Part shown: one piece after another, positions 53,601-61,932 of the stretch | Numbering within the stretch: the first letter of the stretch is position 1 | Layout: every line of letters starts with the position of its first letter | Assembly (NCBI RefSeq): GCF_004363655.1 | Contig: NZ_SNZH01000002.1 | Coordinates: 496,001-560,000 of the forward strand | Source of the DNA: Tahibacter aquaticus | GTDB lineage: Bacteria; Pseudomonadota; Gammaproteobacteria; Xanthomonadales; Rhodanobacteraceae | Length of the DNA: 64,000 bases | Direction of reading: 5' to 3' | The notes under the pieces: generated by a model | What the model was told of the DNA's origin: nothing | Seen by the model: the letters and a program-made list of their open reading frames with translations, nothing else | Databases searched by the model: none | Position numbers and translations under genes: made by a program

Positions 53601-53975
53601 GCGGCGCTTGAGACAGGCGCCGGTTTCCCCGCCGCCGGTGGCGCGGCGGGAATGACGGTCGAGGGCGCTCTGGGCGTGGCCATGGAACGGCGGCGTGCAG
53701 GGTTGGGGTGAGGGGGACGGTGGTGACGTGGGTGATCCATTCGGGCCTGGCCGCAGAACGCATGCTGTGGCGAGGCCAGACTGTCACAAGCCATCGGCAG
53801 CGCCCCCTCGCCCAACCCTCGTCTGCCGTGCCGGCAGGCGAGGGTTGCGGCAATGGTTCTTTTTTACTAATTACACTTATCGGTTCATCGGAGAACATCA
53901 TGTACCAGCAGAGCATTCGAATTAGCCGCGTGTCGTCCGCCGTTGCCGCCCCCGTCAAACCTTGCGAACGCCACC
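53601..53975. mobile_element. Repeat-rich gap between ilvM and the dehydratase gene
   Basis: Contains a MITE-like pair of inverted ends: 53698-53715 (GGTTGGGGTGAGGGGGAC) and 53801-53847 (CCCCCTCGCCCAACC and then a long stem CAACCCTCG / CGAGGGTTG at 53813-53847). The latter is followed by a TTCTTTTTT run and could terminate transcription. After it comes AT-richer DNA and a short frame from 53900 (MYQQSIRISRVSSAV...) with a good ribosome-binding site that overlaps the start of the next gene. That frame may serve as a leader or translational coupler. Confidence 0.55.
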
Positions 53976-54977
53976 ATGACCGCCTACGCCGCCTCAGTAC
54001 TGCCGTACCGCGCTGATCCGAAACCTGCCGTACCCGCGGCCAGCGCCATCGGCGCCGCGCCGCTGCATATCGTTACGCCGCTGCTGGATACGCGCATCGG
54101 TTCTTTGCGCGTCGGGCTGAAGCTGGACAACCTGCAGCCGGCGCGTTCGTTCAAGCTGCGTGGCATCGGCCATCTGTGCCAGCACCATGCCGCGCGCGGC
54201 GTCCGCCGCTTCGTCTGTTCTTCCGCCGGCAATGCAGGCTATGCGGTGGCCTGGGCCGGCCGCGCCCTGGGCATCGCCGTCACTGTCGTCATTCCGCACT
54301 GCACGCCGGAATTCATGCGCGCGCGCATCCGCGCACTCGGCGCCGAACTGCGCTGCGAAGGTGCTGTCTGGGACGAAGCCAATACCGTTGCGCTGCAGCT
54401 GGCGCAGCAGCCGGAAACGGCGTTTATCCCGCCGTTCGACGATCCGCTGCTGTGGCAAGGCCATGCCTCGCTGGTGGAGGAACTCGTGCAGCAATGCGAC
54501 AGCCAGCCCGATGCGATCGCCGTCGCTGTCGGTGGCGGCGGCCTGCTGCTGGGCGTGCTCGAAGGCCTGCGCCGGGTCGGCTGGCGCGATACGCGCGTGC
54601 TCGCGGTAGAGCCCGAGGGTTCGGCGTCGCTGGCTGTCAGCCTGGCCCGTGGCAGCGTGGTCGAACTCACGGCGCCGCGCAGCCTGGCGACCAGTCTTTG
54701 CGTCAAGCGCATCGCGCCGGCACTGATAGCCGCCTGTCGCGAATTCGACGTAGTGCCGGTGACAGTCAGCGATGCCGCTGCCACCGATGCCTGCGTGCGC
54801 CTGGCCGAAGAACACGGCCAGATGATCGAGCCCGCCTGCGGCACCGCCTTGGCGCCGCTGTATGCACAGCATGCGGCGCTGGCGGGAATGCGCCAGGTGG
54901 TCGGCGTGGTCTGCGGCGGACAGGTGGTCACGCTGGGCGATCTGGCACGCTGGCAGAACGAGCAGCGTCTGTGCTGA
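53976..54977 (+). CDS. Threonine/serine dehydratase, short SDS-like form
   Basis: A 333-residue PLP fold-type II dehydratase. PLP lysine in SFKLRGIGHLC, then FVCSSAGNAGYAVAWAGRAL, IPPFDDPLLWQGHASLVEEL and the phosphate-binding glycine loop VAVGGGGLLLGVLEGL. These stretches match the animal-type serine dehydratase (SDS) group better than biosynthetic IlvA, and the ACT-like regulatory domains of IlvA (another 170 or so residues) are absent. At the end of the ilv cluster it most likely makes 2-oxobutyrate for isoleucine. The start at 53976 is the first good Met; the previous gene is 375 bases away. Confidence 0.85.
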   Translation: MTAYAASVLPYRADPKPAVPAASAIGAAPLHIVTPLLDTRIGSLRVGLKLDNLQPARSFKLRGIGHLCQHHAARGVRRFVCSSAGNAGYAVAWAGRALGIAVTVVIPHCTPEFMRARIRALGAELRCEGAVWDEANTVALQLAQQPETAFIPPFDDPLLWQGHASLVEELVQQCDSQPDAIAVAVGGGGLLLGVLEGLRRVGWRDTRVLAVEPEGSASLAVSLARGSVVELTAPRSLATSLCVKRIAPALIAACREFDVVPVTVSDAAATDACVRLAEEHGQMIEPACGTALAPLYAQHAALAGMRQVVGVVCGGQVVTLGDLARWQNEQRLC

Positions 54978-55167
54978 GGCGGCGGCGCTGCCGGCCGTCC
55001 CGGCACGGCAGGGAGCGCCGGTTATCGGTAGGTGGCGCCGGTCGACGAAGGATGGCCGGTACGCGACAGCGCGTTCTATGCTTGGCTCCTGCATAGCGCT
55101 ACGCCGACCGTGCTGCCGGTCGCGGCGGCGCGCGGGCAGCCAACCTGTCAGCCCCGGAGCCATGCCG

Positions 55168-55749
55168 ATGAACGACGCACCCCAGGCCTCGCCCGATTTC
55201 CGCCGCGACATTGCCGCGCGCGACCGGCGCCGTGCTCTGCAGTCGCAGGACTACAACCTGATGCTGGTGACCATCGGCATCCTGGCGTATTCGGCTTTTG
55301 GCTATCTGATGACGTTTGCCGGCGTGCTGCTGCGCGGCGGGCTTCTCGACGCGCTGGTCAACGGCGTATTCGGCGGGCTGTATGTGTTTGCGGTCTACCG
55401 GGTCTGGGCCAGGGACGACCGGCGCTGGTGGGTGGTGGCCCTGCCGGCGGGGCTGTCGCTGCTGCTGATCCTGGTGTGCTGGGCCGCCGGCCTGGGTTTC
55501 GCGGCGATACCGCTGGCCTTGAATCTGGCCTTGCTGGTGCTGATGGTGCTGCGCGTGCGCGTGGGCCGTCAGCTGCAGGAAGTAGCGCCGGCCCCGGCGC
55601 GCACCGACGATATGCCGGCAGAAGCCCTGGCCGGCCCCGGCCCCGCTGCGGCACCCGCGCATGCCGGCCATGCCGTGGAGGAAACCGCGGCGGTGCAGGA
55701 CGCAGCAGACTCCAGTCACGACCCGCACGGGCGCGCGCGCAACCCTTGA
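55168..55749 (+). CDS. Hypothetical inner-membrane protein
   Basis: A 193-residue membrane protein. A charged N-terminus (about 25 residues, RRDIAARDRRRALQSQDYN) is followed by four hydrophobic helices between about residues 28 and 130 (LMLVTIGILAYSAFGYLMTF; LNGVFGGLYVFAVYRVW-like; WVVALPAGLSLLLILVCWAA; AAIPLALNLALLVLMVLRV), then an Ala/Pro/acidic cytoplasmic tail. GGAG lies eight bases ahead of the ATG at 55168; an ATG six bases earlier is possible. No family recognised. Confidence 0.6.
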   Translation: MNDAPQASPDFRRDIAARDRRRALQSQDYNLMLVTIGILAYSAFGYLMTFAGVLLRGGLLDALVNGVFGGLYVFAVYRVWARDDRRWWVVALPAGLSLLLILVCWAAGLGFAAIPLALNLALLVLMVLRVRVGRQLQEVAPAPARTDDMPAEALAGPGPAAAPAHAGHAVEETAAVQDAADSSHDPHGRARNP

Positions 55750-55819
55750 GCCGCGGTTCGCATCAACCTGTCGGCAGCGGCAGCCCGTAGCGCCGCAACC
55801 GCCACGCCAAGGAACCCGC

Positions 55820-56587
55820 ATGCGTATCGCCATCGCCTGGATTGCCGCCCTGGGCCTGCTGTTGTTCGGTGCGGGTCTGCTGGCGTCGTATGCCAATCCA
55901 TTGCTGGTCGAAGCGCTGGCGCGCGAGCTGATCAAGCAGGAAATACAGCAGCGTGTCGGTGACAAGCTCGCCGCGCTGGACGACAGCGCGGTGCTGCAAC
56001 TGGCGGCGCGTGCCTCGGAAAAGTACGCGGCGGAAATCGCCGCGATCCGGCACCGCCTGCGTCCGCGCCTGGCGGCGCTGATCGATTCGGTCGCGATCGA
56101 GATGAGCGATCCCGCCTGTCCCTGCCGCAAGATCGTGTTCGGCGAAAACACCGAACAGCTGCGCGGCCGCCTGAGCGAGTTGCTGCAGCAGAACGAACGC
56201 CTGACCGGCCTGGTTCGCAGCAAATACCGTGAAGTCGCCGCTGCGCTGACGCGCGAGTGGCGCATCTTCTGCGTGGCCAACGCGTTGATGTTCCTGCTGC
56301 TGGGCCTGTGCCTGCGGCTGCGCCGAGCCGCGCGGCTGCAACTGCTGCTGCCGGCGGCGGTGTTGCTGGCCACAACCGTGCTGGTGGGATTTTTCTATTT
56401 GTTCCGGCAGGACTGGCTGCATGCGATCGTGTTCGGCGACTACGTCGGCCTGGGCTATTTCGTCTATCTCGGCCTGGTCGGCGGCTTTCTCGCCGACATC
56501 CTGCTCAACCGCGCGCGCATCAGCACGCGCATCGTCAATCTGCTGCTGCAGCTGATCGGTTCGGCGGCCAGCGCCGTGCCCTGCTGA
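55820..56587 (+). CDS. Hypothetical inner-membrane protein
   Basis: A 255-residue protein: an N-terminal helix (MRIAIAWIAALGLLLFGAGL), a largely soluble helical region to about 145 that includes a CPC motif (DPACPCRKIVFG), then three hydrophobic helices (about 152-170, 178-198 and 210-230). AAGGAA precedes the ATG. No similarity recognised. It lies 70 bases after another membrane protein, so the two may be expressed together. Confidence 0.6.
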   Translation: MRIAIAWIAALGLLLFGAGLLASYANPLLVEALARELIKQEIQQRVGDKLAALDDSAVLQLAARASEKYAAEIAAIRHRLRPRLAALIDSVAIEMSDPACPCRKIVFGENTEQLRGRLSELLQQNERLTGLVRSKYREVAAALTREWRIFCVANALMFLLLGLCLRLRRAARLQLLLPAAVLLATTVLVGFFYLFRQDWLHAIVFGDYVGLGYFVYLGLVGGFLADILLNRARISTRIVNLLLQLIGSAASAVPC

Positions 56588-56660
56588 AGCAGGTCCGCAC
56601 GCCTGTCCGCGGCTGCGGCGCAGCGGCTACACTCGGCCGGACATCTGTCGAGGAAACCCT

Positions 56661-58124
56661 ATGCTTGCGAGTATTGGCGCGGCCCTGCTGGCGCTGAGTG
56701 CGGCCGACGATTCCCTGCGCCTGGGCAGCCTGGATTTCCACCGCTGCGAACTGAGCCAGCCGCGTTCCGCCGTCACCACGGCAGCCTGGTGCGCCGAATT
56801 CCGCCAGCCGGAAAACCGGCAGCAGCCGCAGGGCCGGCAGATCGGTTTTCGCCTCGCCCTGATCAAGAGCGAAGCAGCGCATGTGCAGGCCGATCCGCTG
56901 GTGTTGCTGGCCGGCGGGCCGGGCCAGGCGGCGACCGAGTCCTGGTCGCAGGTTGCCGGCGCACTCGGGCCGGCGCGGCGCAACCGGCATGTGATCCTGC
57001 TCGACCAGCGCGGTACCGGCGGTTCCAATGCGCTGCGCTGCGACGCGGACAAGGGCGTGGTCGAGGCGGCCCAGGCCCAGGCATTGGACAACGCAGCGGC
57101 CAGGACCGCGGCGCAGGACTGCCTCAAGGCCTTGCAGGCCAAGGCCGATCCTGCCTTGTATACGACGACCGAGGCCGTGGCCGATCTGGAAGCGCTGCGC
57201 CAGGCGCTGGGCGGCGTGAAGTTCAACCTGGTCGGCATTTCCTACGGCACGCGCGTGGCGCAGCAGTACGCGCAGCGCCATGCCGATGGCGTGCGCAGCC
57301 TGGTGCTGGACGGCGTGGCGCCGAACGAGCTGGTGCTGGGCAGCGAATTTGCCCGCGTGCTCGACGATTCCCTGCGCGCACGCTTTGCCGCCTGCAGCCA
57401 GGAGGAAGCCTGCAAGGCCCGTTTCGGCGATGTATACAAGGAACTGTATGAATTTCGCGAACAATTGCAGAAACAGCCGCTACCGGTCAGCCTGCGCGAT
57501 CCGCTCACCTTCGCGCCGCTGAGTCATGCGCTCGACGCGGACACCTTCTCCGGCCTGGTGCGCCTGTATGCCTACGCGCCGGAAACCGCGGCCCTGCTGC
57601 CGCTGGCCATCCACGAGGCCGCCGCGGGCAATGCCGCGCCGCTGATGGGCCAGGCCAGCCTGATCACCGACGATCTGGGCGCCAGCCTGACCTCGGGCAT
57701 GGGCTTGTCGGTGATCTGTGCCGAAGACGCCGACCTGCTGGCCGCGCGGCCCGAAGATGCGGGCCTGATCCTCGGCGGCGACTTCGTCGCGAGCATGCAG
57801 GCGCAGTGCGCGGTGTGGCCGCGCGGCACGCGTCCGGCCGATTTCCACCAGCCGTTCCGGAGCGACCTGCCCACCTTGCTGCTGTCGGGCGAATTCGATC
57901 CGGTCACGCCGCCGCGCTACGGCGAACAGGTGGCGAAGAACCTGTCCCGCGCGCGCCATCTGGTGGCGCCGGGCCAGGGTCATAACGTGATGGGGCGCGG
58001 CTGCCTGCCGCGCCTGCTGGGCAAATTCGTCGACAGCCTGCAGACCACCGAGCTGGACGCGGGCTGCATCGCCAGCCTGGGCGCGACGCCGTTCTTCCTC
58101 GACTACAACGGAGCCAGCCCATGA
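56661..58124 (+). CDS. TAP-like alpha/beta hydrolase (peptidase S33 family)
   Basis: A 487-residue exported-looking hydrolase similar to tripeptidyl aminopeptidase-like proteins. Hydrophobic N-terminus; HGGPG-like LLAGGPGQAATES; LDQRGTGGSN; nucleophile Ser194 in GISYGTR; acid Asp413 (GEFDPVTPPRYG) and His441 (GQGHNVMGRGC) in a TAP-type C-terminal region. It should cleave small residues or peptides from N-termini. The stop overlaps the start of the ABC ATPase gene by four bases, so it is tied to the exporter. Confidence 0.87.
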   Translation: MLASIGAALLALSAADDSLRLGSLDFHRCELSQPRSAVTTAAWCAEFRQPENRQQPQGRQIGFRLALIKSEAAHVQADPLVLLAGGPGQAATESWSQVAGALGPARRNRHVILLDQRGTGGSNALRCDADKGVVEAAQAQALDNAAARTAAQDCLKALQAKADPALYTTTEAVADLEALRQALGGVKFNLVGISYGTRVAQQYAQRHADGVRSLVLDGVAPNELVLGSEFARVLDDSLRARFAACSQEEACKARFGDVYKELYEFREQLQKQPLPVSLRDPLTFAPLSHALDADTFSGLVRLYAYAPETAALLPLAIHEAAAGNAAPLMGQASLITDDLGASLTSGMGLSVICAEDADLLAARPEDAGLILGGDFVASMQAQCAVWPRGTRPADFHQPFRSDLPTLLLSGEFDPVTPPRYGEQVAKNLSRARHLVAPGQGHNVMGRGCLPRLLGKFVDSLQTTELDAGCIASLGATPFFLDYNGASP

Positions 58125-58855
58125 TCGAGGTCGACGATCTGCACAAGGCCTTCGGCAAGGTCCAGGCCGTGGCCGGCGTGAGCTTCGCCGCGCGCGACGG
58201 CGAAATCACCGGCCTGCTCGGCCCCAACGGTGCCGGCAAGACCACTACCTTGCGCATGCTGTATACGCTGATGACGCCGGACCGCGGCAGCGTGCGCGTC
58301 GACGGTATCGACGCGGCCACCGACGCCAATGCGGTGCGCCGCCGCCTCGGTGTGCTGCCGGACGCGCGCGGCCTGTACAAGCGCCTCAGCGCGCGGGAAA
58401 ACATCGAATACTTCGCCCGCCTGCAGGGGCTGGATGCGGCGACGACACGCACGCGCTGCGATGCGCTGATCGCGGCGCTGGAGATGGCCGATATCGCCGA
58501 GCGGCGCAGCGAAGGCTTTTCCCAGGGCCAGCGCGTGAAGACCGCGATTGCGCGCGCGCTGGTGCACGATCCGCGCAACATCATCCTGGACGAGCCGACC
58601 AACGGCCTGGACGTGATGGCCACGCGCGCGATGCGGCGCTTTCTGCTGCAGCTGCGCGAGGAAGGCCGCTGCGTGCTGTTTTCCAGCCACATCATGCAGG
58701 AGGTGGCGGCGCTGTGCGACCGCATCGTTGTCATCGCCAAGGGCCGTGTCGTCGCGGCGGGCACGGCCGACGATCTGCGCGCGCAGACCGGCGAAGCCAA
58801 TCTGGAGGAAGCCTTCGTGCGCATCATCGGCAGTGACGAAGGGCTTGCCGCATGA
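58121..58855 (+). CDS. ABC exporter ATP-binding protein (NatA-like)
   Basis: A 244-residue ABC ATPase. Walker A GPNGAGKTT (residues 34-42); signature SQGQRVKTAIARAL, a variant in which the usual LSGGQ reads FSQGQ; Walker B NIILDEPTNGLD; H-loop in LFSSHIMQEV. The FSQGQ form and the ABC-2 permease next to it are typical of NatA-type sodium exporters. Overlaps both neighbours by four bases. Confidence 0.9.
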   Translation: MIEVDDLHKAFGKVQAVAGVSFAARDGEITGLLGPNGAGKTTTLRMLYTLMTPDRGSVRVDGIDAATDANAVRRRLGVLPDARGLYKRLSARENIEYFARLQGLDAATTRTRCDALIAALEMADIAERRSEGFSQGQRVKTAIARALVHDPRNIILDEPTNGLDVMATRAMRRFLLQLREEGRCVLFSSHIMQEVAALCDRIVVIAKGRVVAAGTADDLRAQTGEANLEEAFVRIIGSDEGLAA

Positions 58856-60027
58856 ACGCCGTCTTCGTGGTGTTTCTCAAGGAAATCGTGGAAAACCTGC
58901 GCGACCGGCGCACCATCGTCAACGCGCTGATCGTCGGTCCGCTGCTGGGGCCCTTGCTGTTCGTCGGGCTGACTTCGCTGCTGATCTCGCGCGAGCTGGA
59001 CCGCAACGAAAAACCGATCGACGTACCGGTGGCCGGCGCCGAGTACGCGCCCAACCTGGTCGCCTTCCTGCAGCAGAACGGCGTACGCATCAAGCCGGCG
59101 CCGGACCAGCCCGAGGCCGCTGTGCGCGCGCAGGAACAGGACCTGGTGCTGCGCATTCCGGCCGACTACGGCGAAGCCTGGAAATCCGGCAAGACCGCAC
59201 AAGTGGAATTGTTGTACGACTCGTCCCAGCGCGACGCGGCTTCGTCGGTCGAACGCCTGCGCGCCACGCTGCAGGCGTACTCGGGCCAGGCCGGCGCCCT
59301 GCGCCTGATGGCACGCGGGCTGTCGCCGGCGCTGGCCTCGCCGCTGGCGGTGGCCTCGCGCGACCAGTCCACGCCGCAGAGCCGCAGCGCGCTGCTGTTT
59401 GCGATGCTGCCGTATTTCCTCATCCTGTCGGCCTTCATGGGCGGCATGTACCTGGCCATCGACACCACCGCCGGCGAGCGCGAGCGGCAGTCGCTGGAGC
59501 CCTTGTTCGCCAATCCGGTGGCGCGTTCGCGCATTCTCGCCGGCAAGCTGGCGGCGACGTTCGCCTTCGCCATGGCCAGCCTGTCGCTGTCGCTGCTCGC
59601 ATTCGGCTATGCCGGCGGCTTTATCCCCACCGAGAAAATTGGCATGGTGCTGGATTTCGGCCCGCATTTCGCCGCGGTGGCCCTGCTCTGCATGCTGCCG
59701 CTGGTTCTGCTGGCCACCTGCCTGCAGACGCTGATCTCGGCATTTGCCAAGAGCTATCGCGAAGCGCAGACCTATCTGTCGCTGCTGATGCTGGTGCCGA
59801 TGCTGCCATCGGCTTTACTGGCGGTATTGCCGCTGAAGGCGCAGGCCTGGATGTTCGCCGTGCCATTGCTGAGCCAGCACCTGATCGTGACGCGGCTGGT
59901 GCGCGCCGAAGCGGTAAGCCTGCAGCAGCTGGCGCTGTGCCTGGGCAGCGGCTTCCTGGCTGCCGCCGCGGTAGCGTGGATTACTGCGCAAGTATATAAA
60001 TCAGAAAAACTGGCAGTGTCGGGCTAG
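58852..60027 (+). CDS. ABC-2 type exporter permease (NatB-like)
   Basis: A 391-residue permease: an N-terminal helix near the start (IVNALIVGPLLGPLLFVGLT), a large periplasmic domain of about 150 residues, then five or six C-terminal helices (FAMLPYFLILSAFMGGMYLA through ALCLGSGFLAAAAVAWITAQ). The loop TTAGERERQSLEPLFANPV is characteristic of NatB / CcmB-like ABC-2 permeases. It pairs with the preceding ATPase; Na+ export is the best-known role, but the substrate is not proven. Confidence 0.88.
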   Translation: MNAVFVVFLKEIVENLRDRRTIVNALIVGPLLGPLLFVGLTSLLISRELDRNEKPIDVPVAGAEYAPNLVAFLQQNGVRIKPAPDQPEAAVRAQEQDLVLRIPADYGEAWKSGKTAQVELLYDSSQRDAASSVERLRATLQAYSGQAGALRLMARGLSPALASPLAVASRDQSTPQSRSALLFAMLPYFLILSAFMGGMYLAIDTTAGERERQSLEPLFANPVARSRILAGKLAATFAFAMASLSLSLLAFGYAGGFIPTEKIGMVLDFGPHFAAVALLCMLPLVLLATCLQTLISAFAKSYREAQTYLSLLMLVPMLPSALLAVLPLKAQAWMFAVPLLSQHLIVTRLVRAEAVSLQQLALCLGSGFLAAAAVAWITAQVYKSEKLAVSG

Positions 60028-60111
60028 CCCGCCGACGGCAGGCCGGGCTTGCCGCGGTGCGGCCGCCGGGCGATGTACTGGCCGCTGTCGCAGGCGAGGA
60101 CATTCCTGGTT

Positions 60112-60129
60112 GCTTGGGGGGAAGCGGCG
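60112..60129 (+). promoter_or_regulatory. Leader element, second copy (see 6094-6111)
   Basis: GCTTGGGGGGAAGCGGCG, 51 bases ahead of the family gene at 60181; identical at 17 of 18 positions to the element ahead of the gene at 6154. Confidence 0.4.
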
Positions 60130-60180
60130 GCCGCCCGCGTCAACGCAGATACATCTTGGCTGCGTTGTCCGGAGTGTCCC

Positions 60181-61743
60181 ATGCTTGCCTTGTCGAAAAA
60201 TTCACTAGTTGTCGCAACGGTCGCGGCGCTGCTGCTGGTGGGTACGGCTGGGGCGGTAAGCCTGAATCCCCGCGGCCAGGGCCAGGCCCTGATCTTCCCG
60301 TACTACACCACGGCAGCGGGCAATGCCACGCTGATCACGCTGACCAATTTCGGCAACGATGCCAAAGTGGTGCAGCTGCGCATTGCCGAAGGCGAGAACG
60401 GCCGCGGTGCCGCGGCGCTCACTATCTACCTGAGCCAGAAAGACAGCTGGACTGGCGCGGTGTTCGATCGTGGCGAAGGCCAGGCGCCAGCGCTGCTGAG
60501 CACGGACCACACCTGCACCTGGCCGGAGCTGACCGACTCGACCACGCTGCCGCAGCTGCCCGACGGCCGCCGCTATATGCCGCTGGGGCCATTGCCGGCC
60601 GATGCGGGCAGCACCTCGCTGCAGCGCCTGCGCGAAGGTTTTGTCGAAGCGGTGGAAGTGGCGACGATCCGCCGCGACTCCGCCACCGGCGTGGCCATCA
60701 CGCCGAGCAGCGGCGTGCGCAATTGCGCTGCCGTCGCCGCCCGCTGGACCGCTCCCGACGGCATCTGGTTGCGCGATCCGCTGCAGGACCTGGCCAATCC
60801 CACCGGCGGCCTGGGCGGCGAAGTCGCCGTCGTCAATGTGGCCAACGGCAGCATCTTCGCCGTGCCGGCGCTGGCGCTGGACGACTACCGCGCCGATCCG
60901 CTGGACAACCCGCGCGGCACGCTGGCCAGCGTCGCGCGGCACAGCCAGGCCAGTGCGAGCATGCCTTCGCTGCTGAGCCACGCGCTCAGCGACCCGGCGG
61001 CGATGACGGCCAAGGCCAATCTGATCGCCGACGGCAGGGCCTTGCAGCTCACGTATCCAGTGCCGGCCCAGGCCGTCGATGCGGTCAGCGCGGTATTGAT
61101 GACGGCGCAGATGGGCGCGCCGTTCGAGGAATCGGCCGAATCCGGCGCGCGCAGCTCGTTGGTGCTGACCTATCCGACGCGCGCTTTTTATACTGATACG
61201 CAGCAGCCGGGTGCGCAGGTGCCGCTGGCGCCGTTCGTCCGGGCTTTTGCCGGCGTGCTGCCGCTGCCGGAGGCCGGTGGACTGGCCTATCGCGTCGTCG
61301 ACCGCGAAGCGTTCTATCTGGAATCGACATTTCCACAGCCGGGCGAAGGCTGCGGTTTCACCATCTGTCCGCCAACTACGCTGGCGCGCCTGCCGGGTAC
61401 GTCGGTCGAGGTGCTGGCTCCCGGCGGCACGCCTGATCCCTTGCTGGGAACGCGCCTGCACGGCGACATCGGCTTCATCGGCGGGTCGTCGCTGCCGCAG
61501 CAGAACCGGGCCGGCTGGCTGCAGTTGACCCTGGCGCCGGGCAATCCCCAGCTGATCGGACCGCTGCTGCGCCCGTCGCTGGAAGGCTACCGCCTGCGTG
61601 GCCTGCCGGTGATTGGCACGCGCCTGCTCACCTACGTCAATGCGCATGCCGCTCCGGGCATGCTGGCGAACTATTCCACGGCGATAGCGATCAGCAGCAG
61701 TGCGGCCTGCATCAAGACCGATGCAACGGCCTGCCAGCCATGA
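60181..61743 (+). CDS. Secreted protein of the unnamed paralogous family (copy B1)
   Basis: A 520-residue member of the same family as the genes at 6154 and 7721. Signal peptide MLALSKNSLVVATVAALLLV...GTAGA, then VSLNPRGQGQALIFPYYT. It has the cysteine motif DHTCTWP, a FxxAxxEDxxxxP-like middle, YPTRAFYTDTQ, LLGTRLHGDIGF, VIGTRLLTYVNAHAAPGMLANY and a Cys pair at the end (CIKTDATACQP). Most similar to the following copy; the B pair forms a subgroup (GQGQ rather than GTGQ, lacking KVWNPQP). Exported, function unknown. Confidence 0.75.
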   Translation: MLALSKNSLVVATVAALLLVGTAGAVSLNPRGQGQALIFPYYTTAAGNATLITLTNFGNDAKVVQLRIAEGENGRGAAALTIYLSQKDSWTGAVFDRGEGQAPALLSTDHTCTWPELTDSTTLPQLPDGRRYMPLGPLPADAGSTSLQRLREGFVEAVEVATIRRDSATGVAITPSSGVRNCAAVAARWTAPDGIWLRDPLQDLANPTGGLGGEVAVVNVANGSIFAVPALALDDYRADPLDNPRGTLASVARHSQASASMPSLLSHALSDPAAMTAKANLIADGRALQLTYPVPAQAVDAVSAVLMTAQMGAPFEESAESGARSSLVLTYPTRAFYTDTQQPGAQVPLAPFVRAFAGVLPLPEAGGLAYRVVDREAFYLESTFPQPGEGCGFTICPPTTLARLPGTSVEVLAPGGTPDPLLGTRLHGDIGFIGGSSLPQQNRAGWLQLTLAPGNPQLIGPLLRPSLEGYRLRGLPVIGTRLLTYVNAHAAPGMLANYSTAIAISSSAACIKTDATACQP

Positions 61744-61757
61744 GCCTGCGCAGGCTC
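61742..61757 (+). terminator. Short hairpin after copy B1
   Basis: Perfect GAGCCTGC / GCAGGCTC inverted repeat overlapping the stop codon; no T-run, so it is a weak terminator candidate. Confidence 0.35.
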
Positions 61758-61932
61758 GCCGTGGCGGAGCGGTGATGCAGCGTGCAATGCCGCGCGGTGA
61801 GCCGCGCGATTGCAGGAAAGTTCCGCCGCCAGCGCGGGTTTCGCGATTTCTGCACTGGCGGTGAACCTTTGGGAACTCGCCACGCGAGCACGGTTCTGAA
61901 GCGCTCGCCAATCTCCCAAAGGACACAATGCG

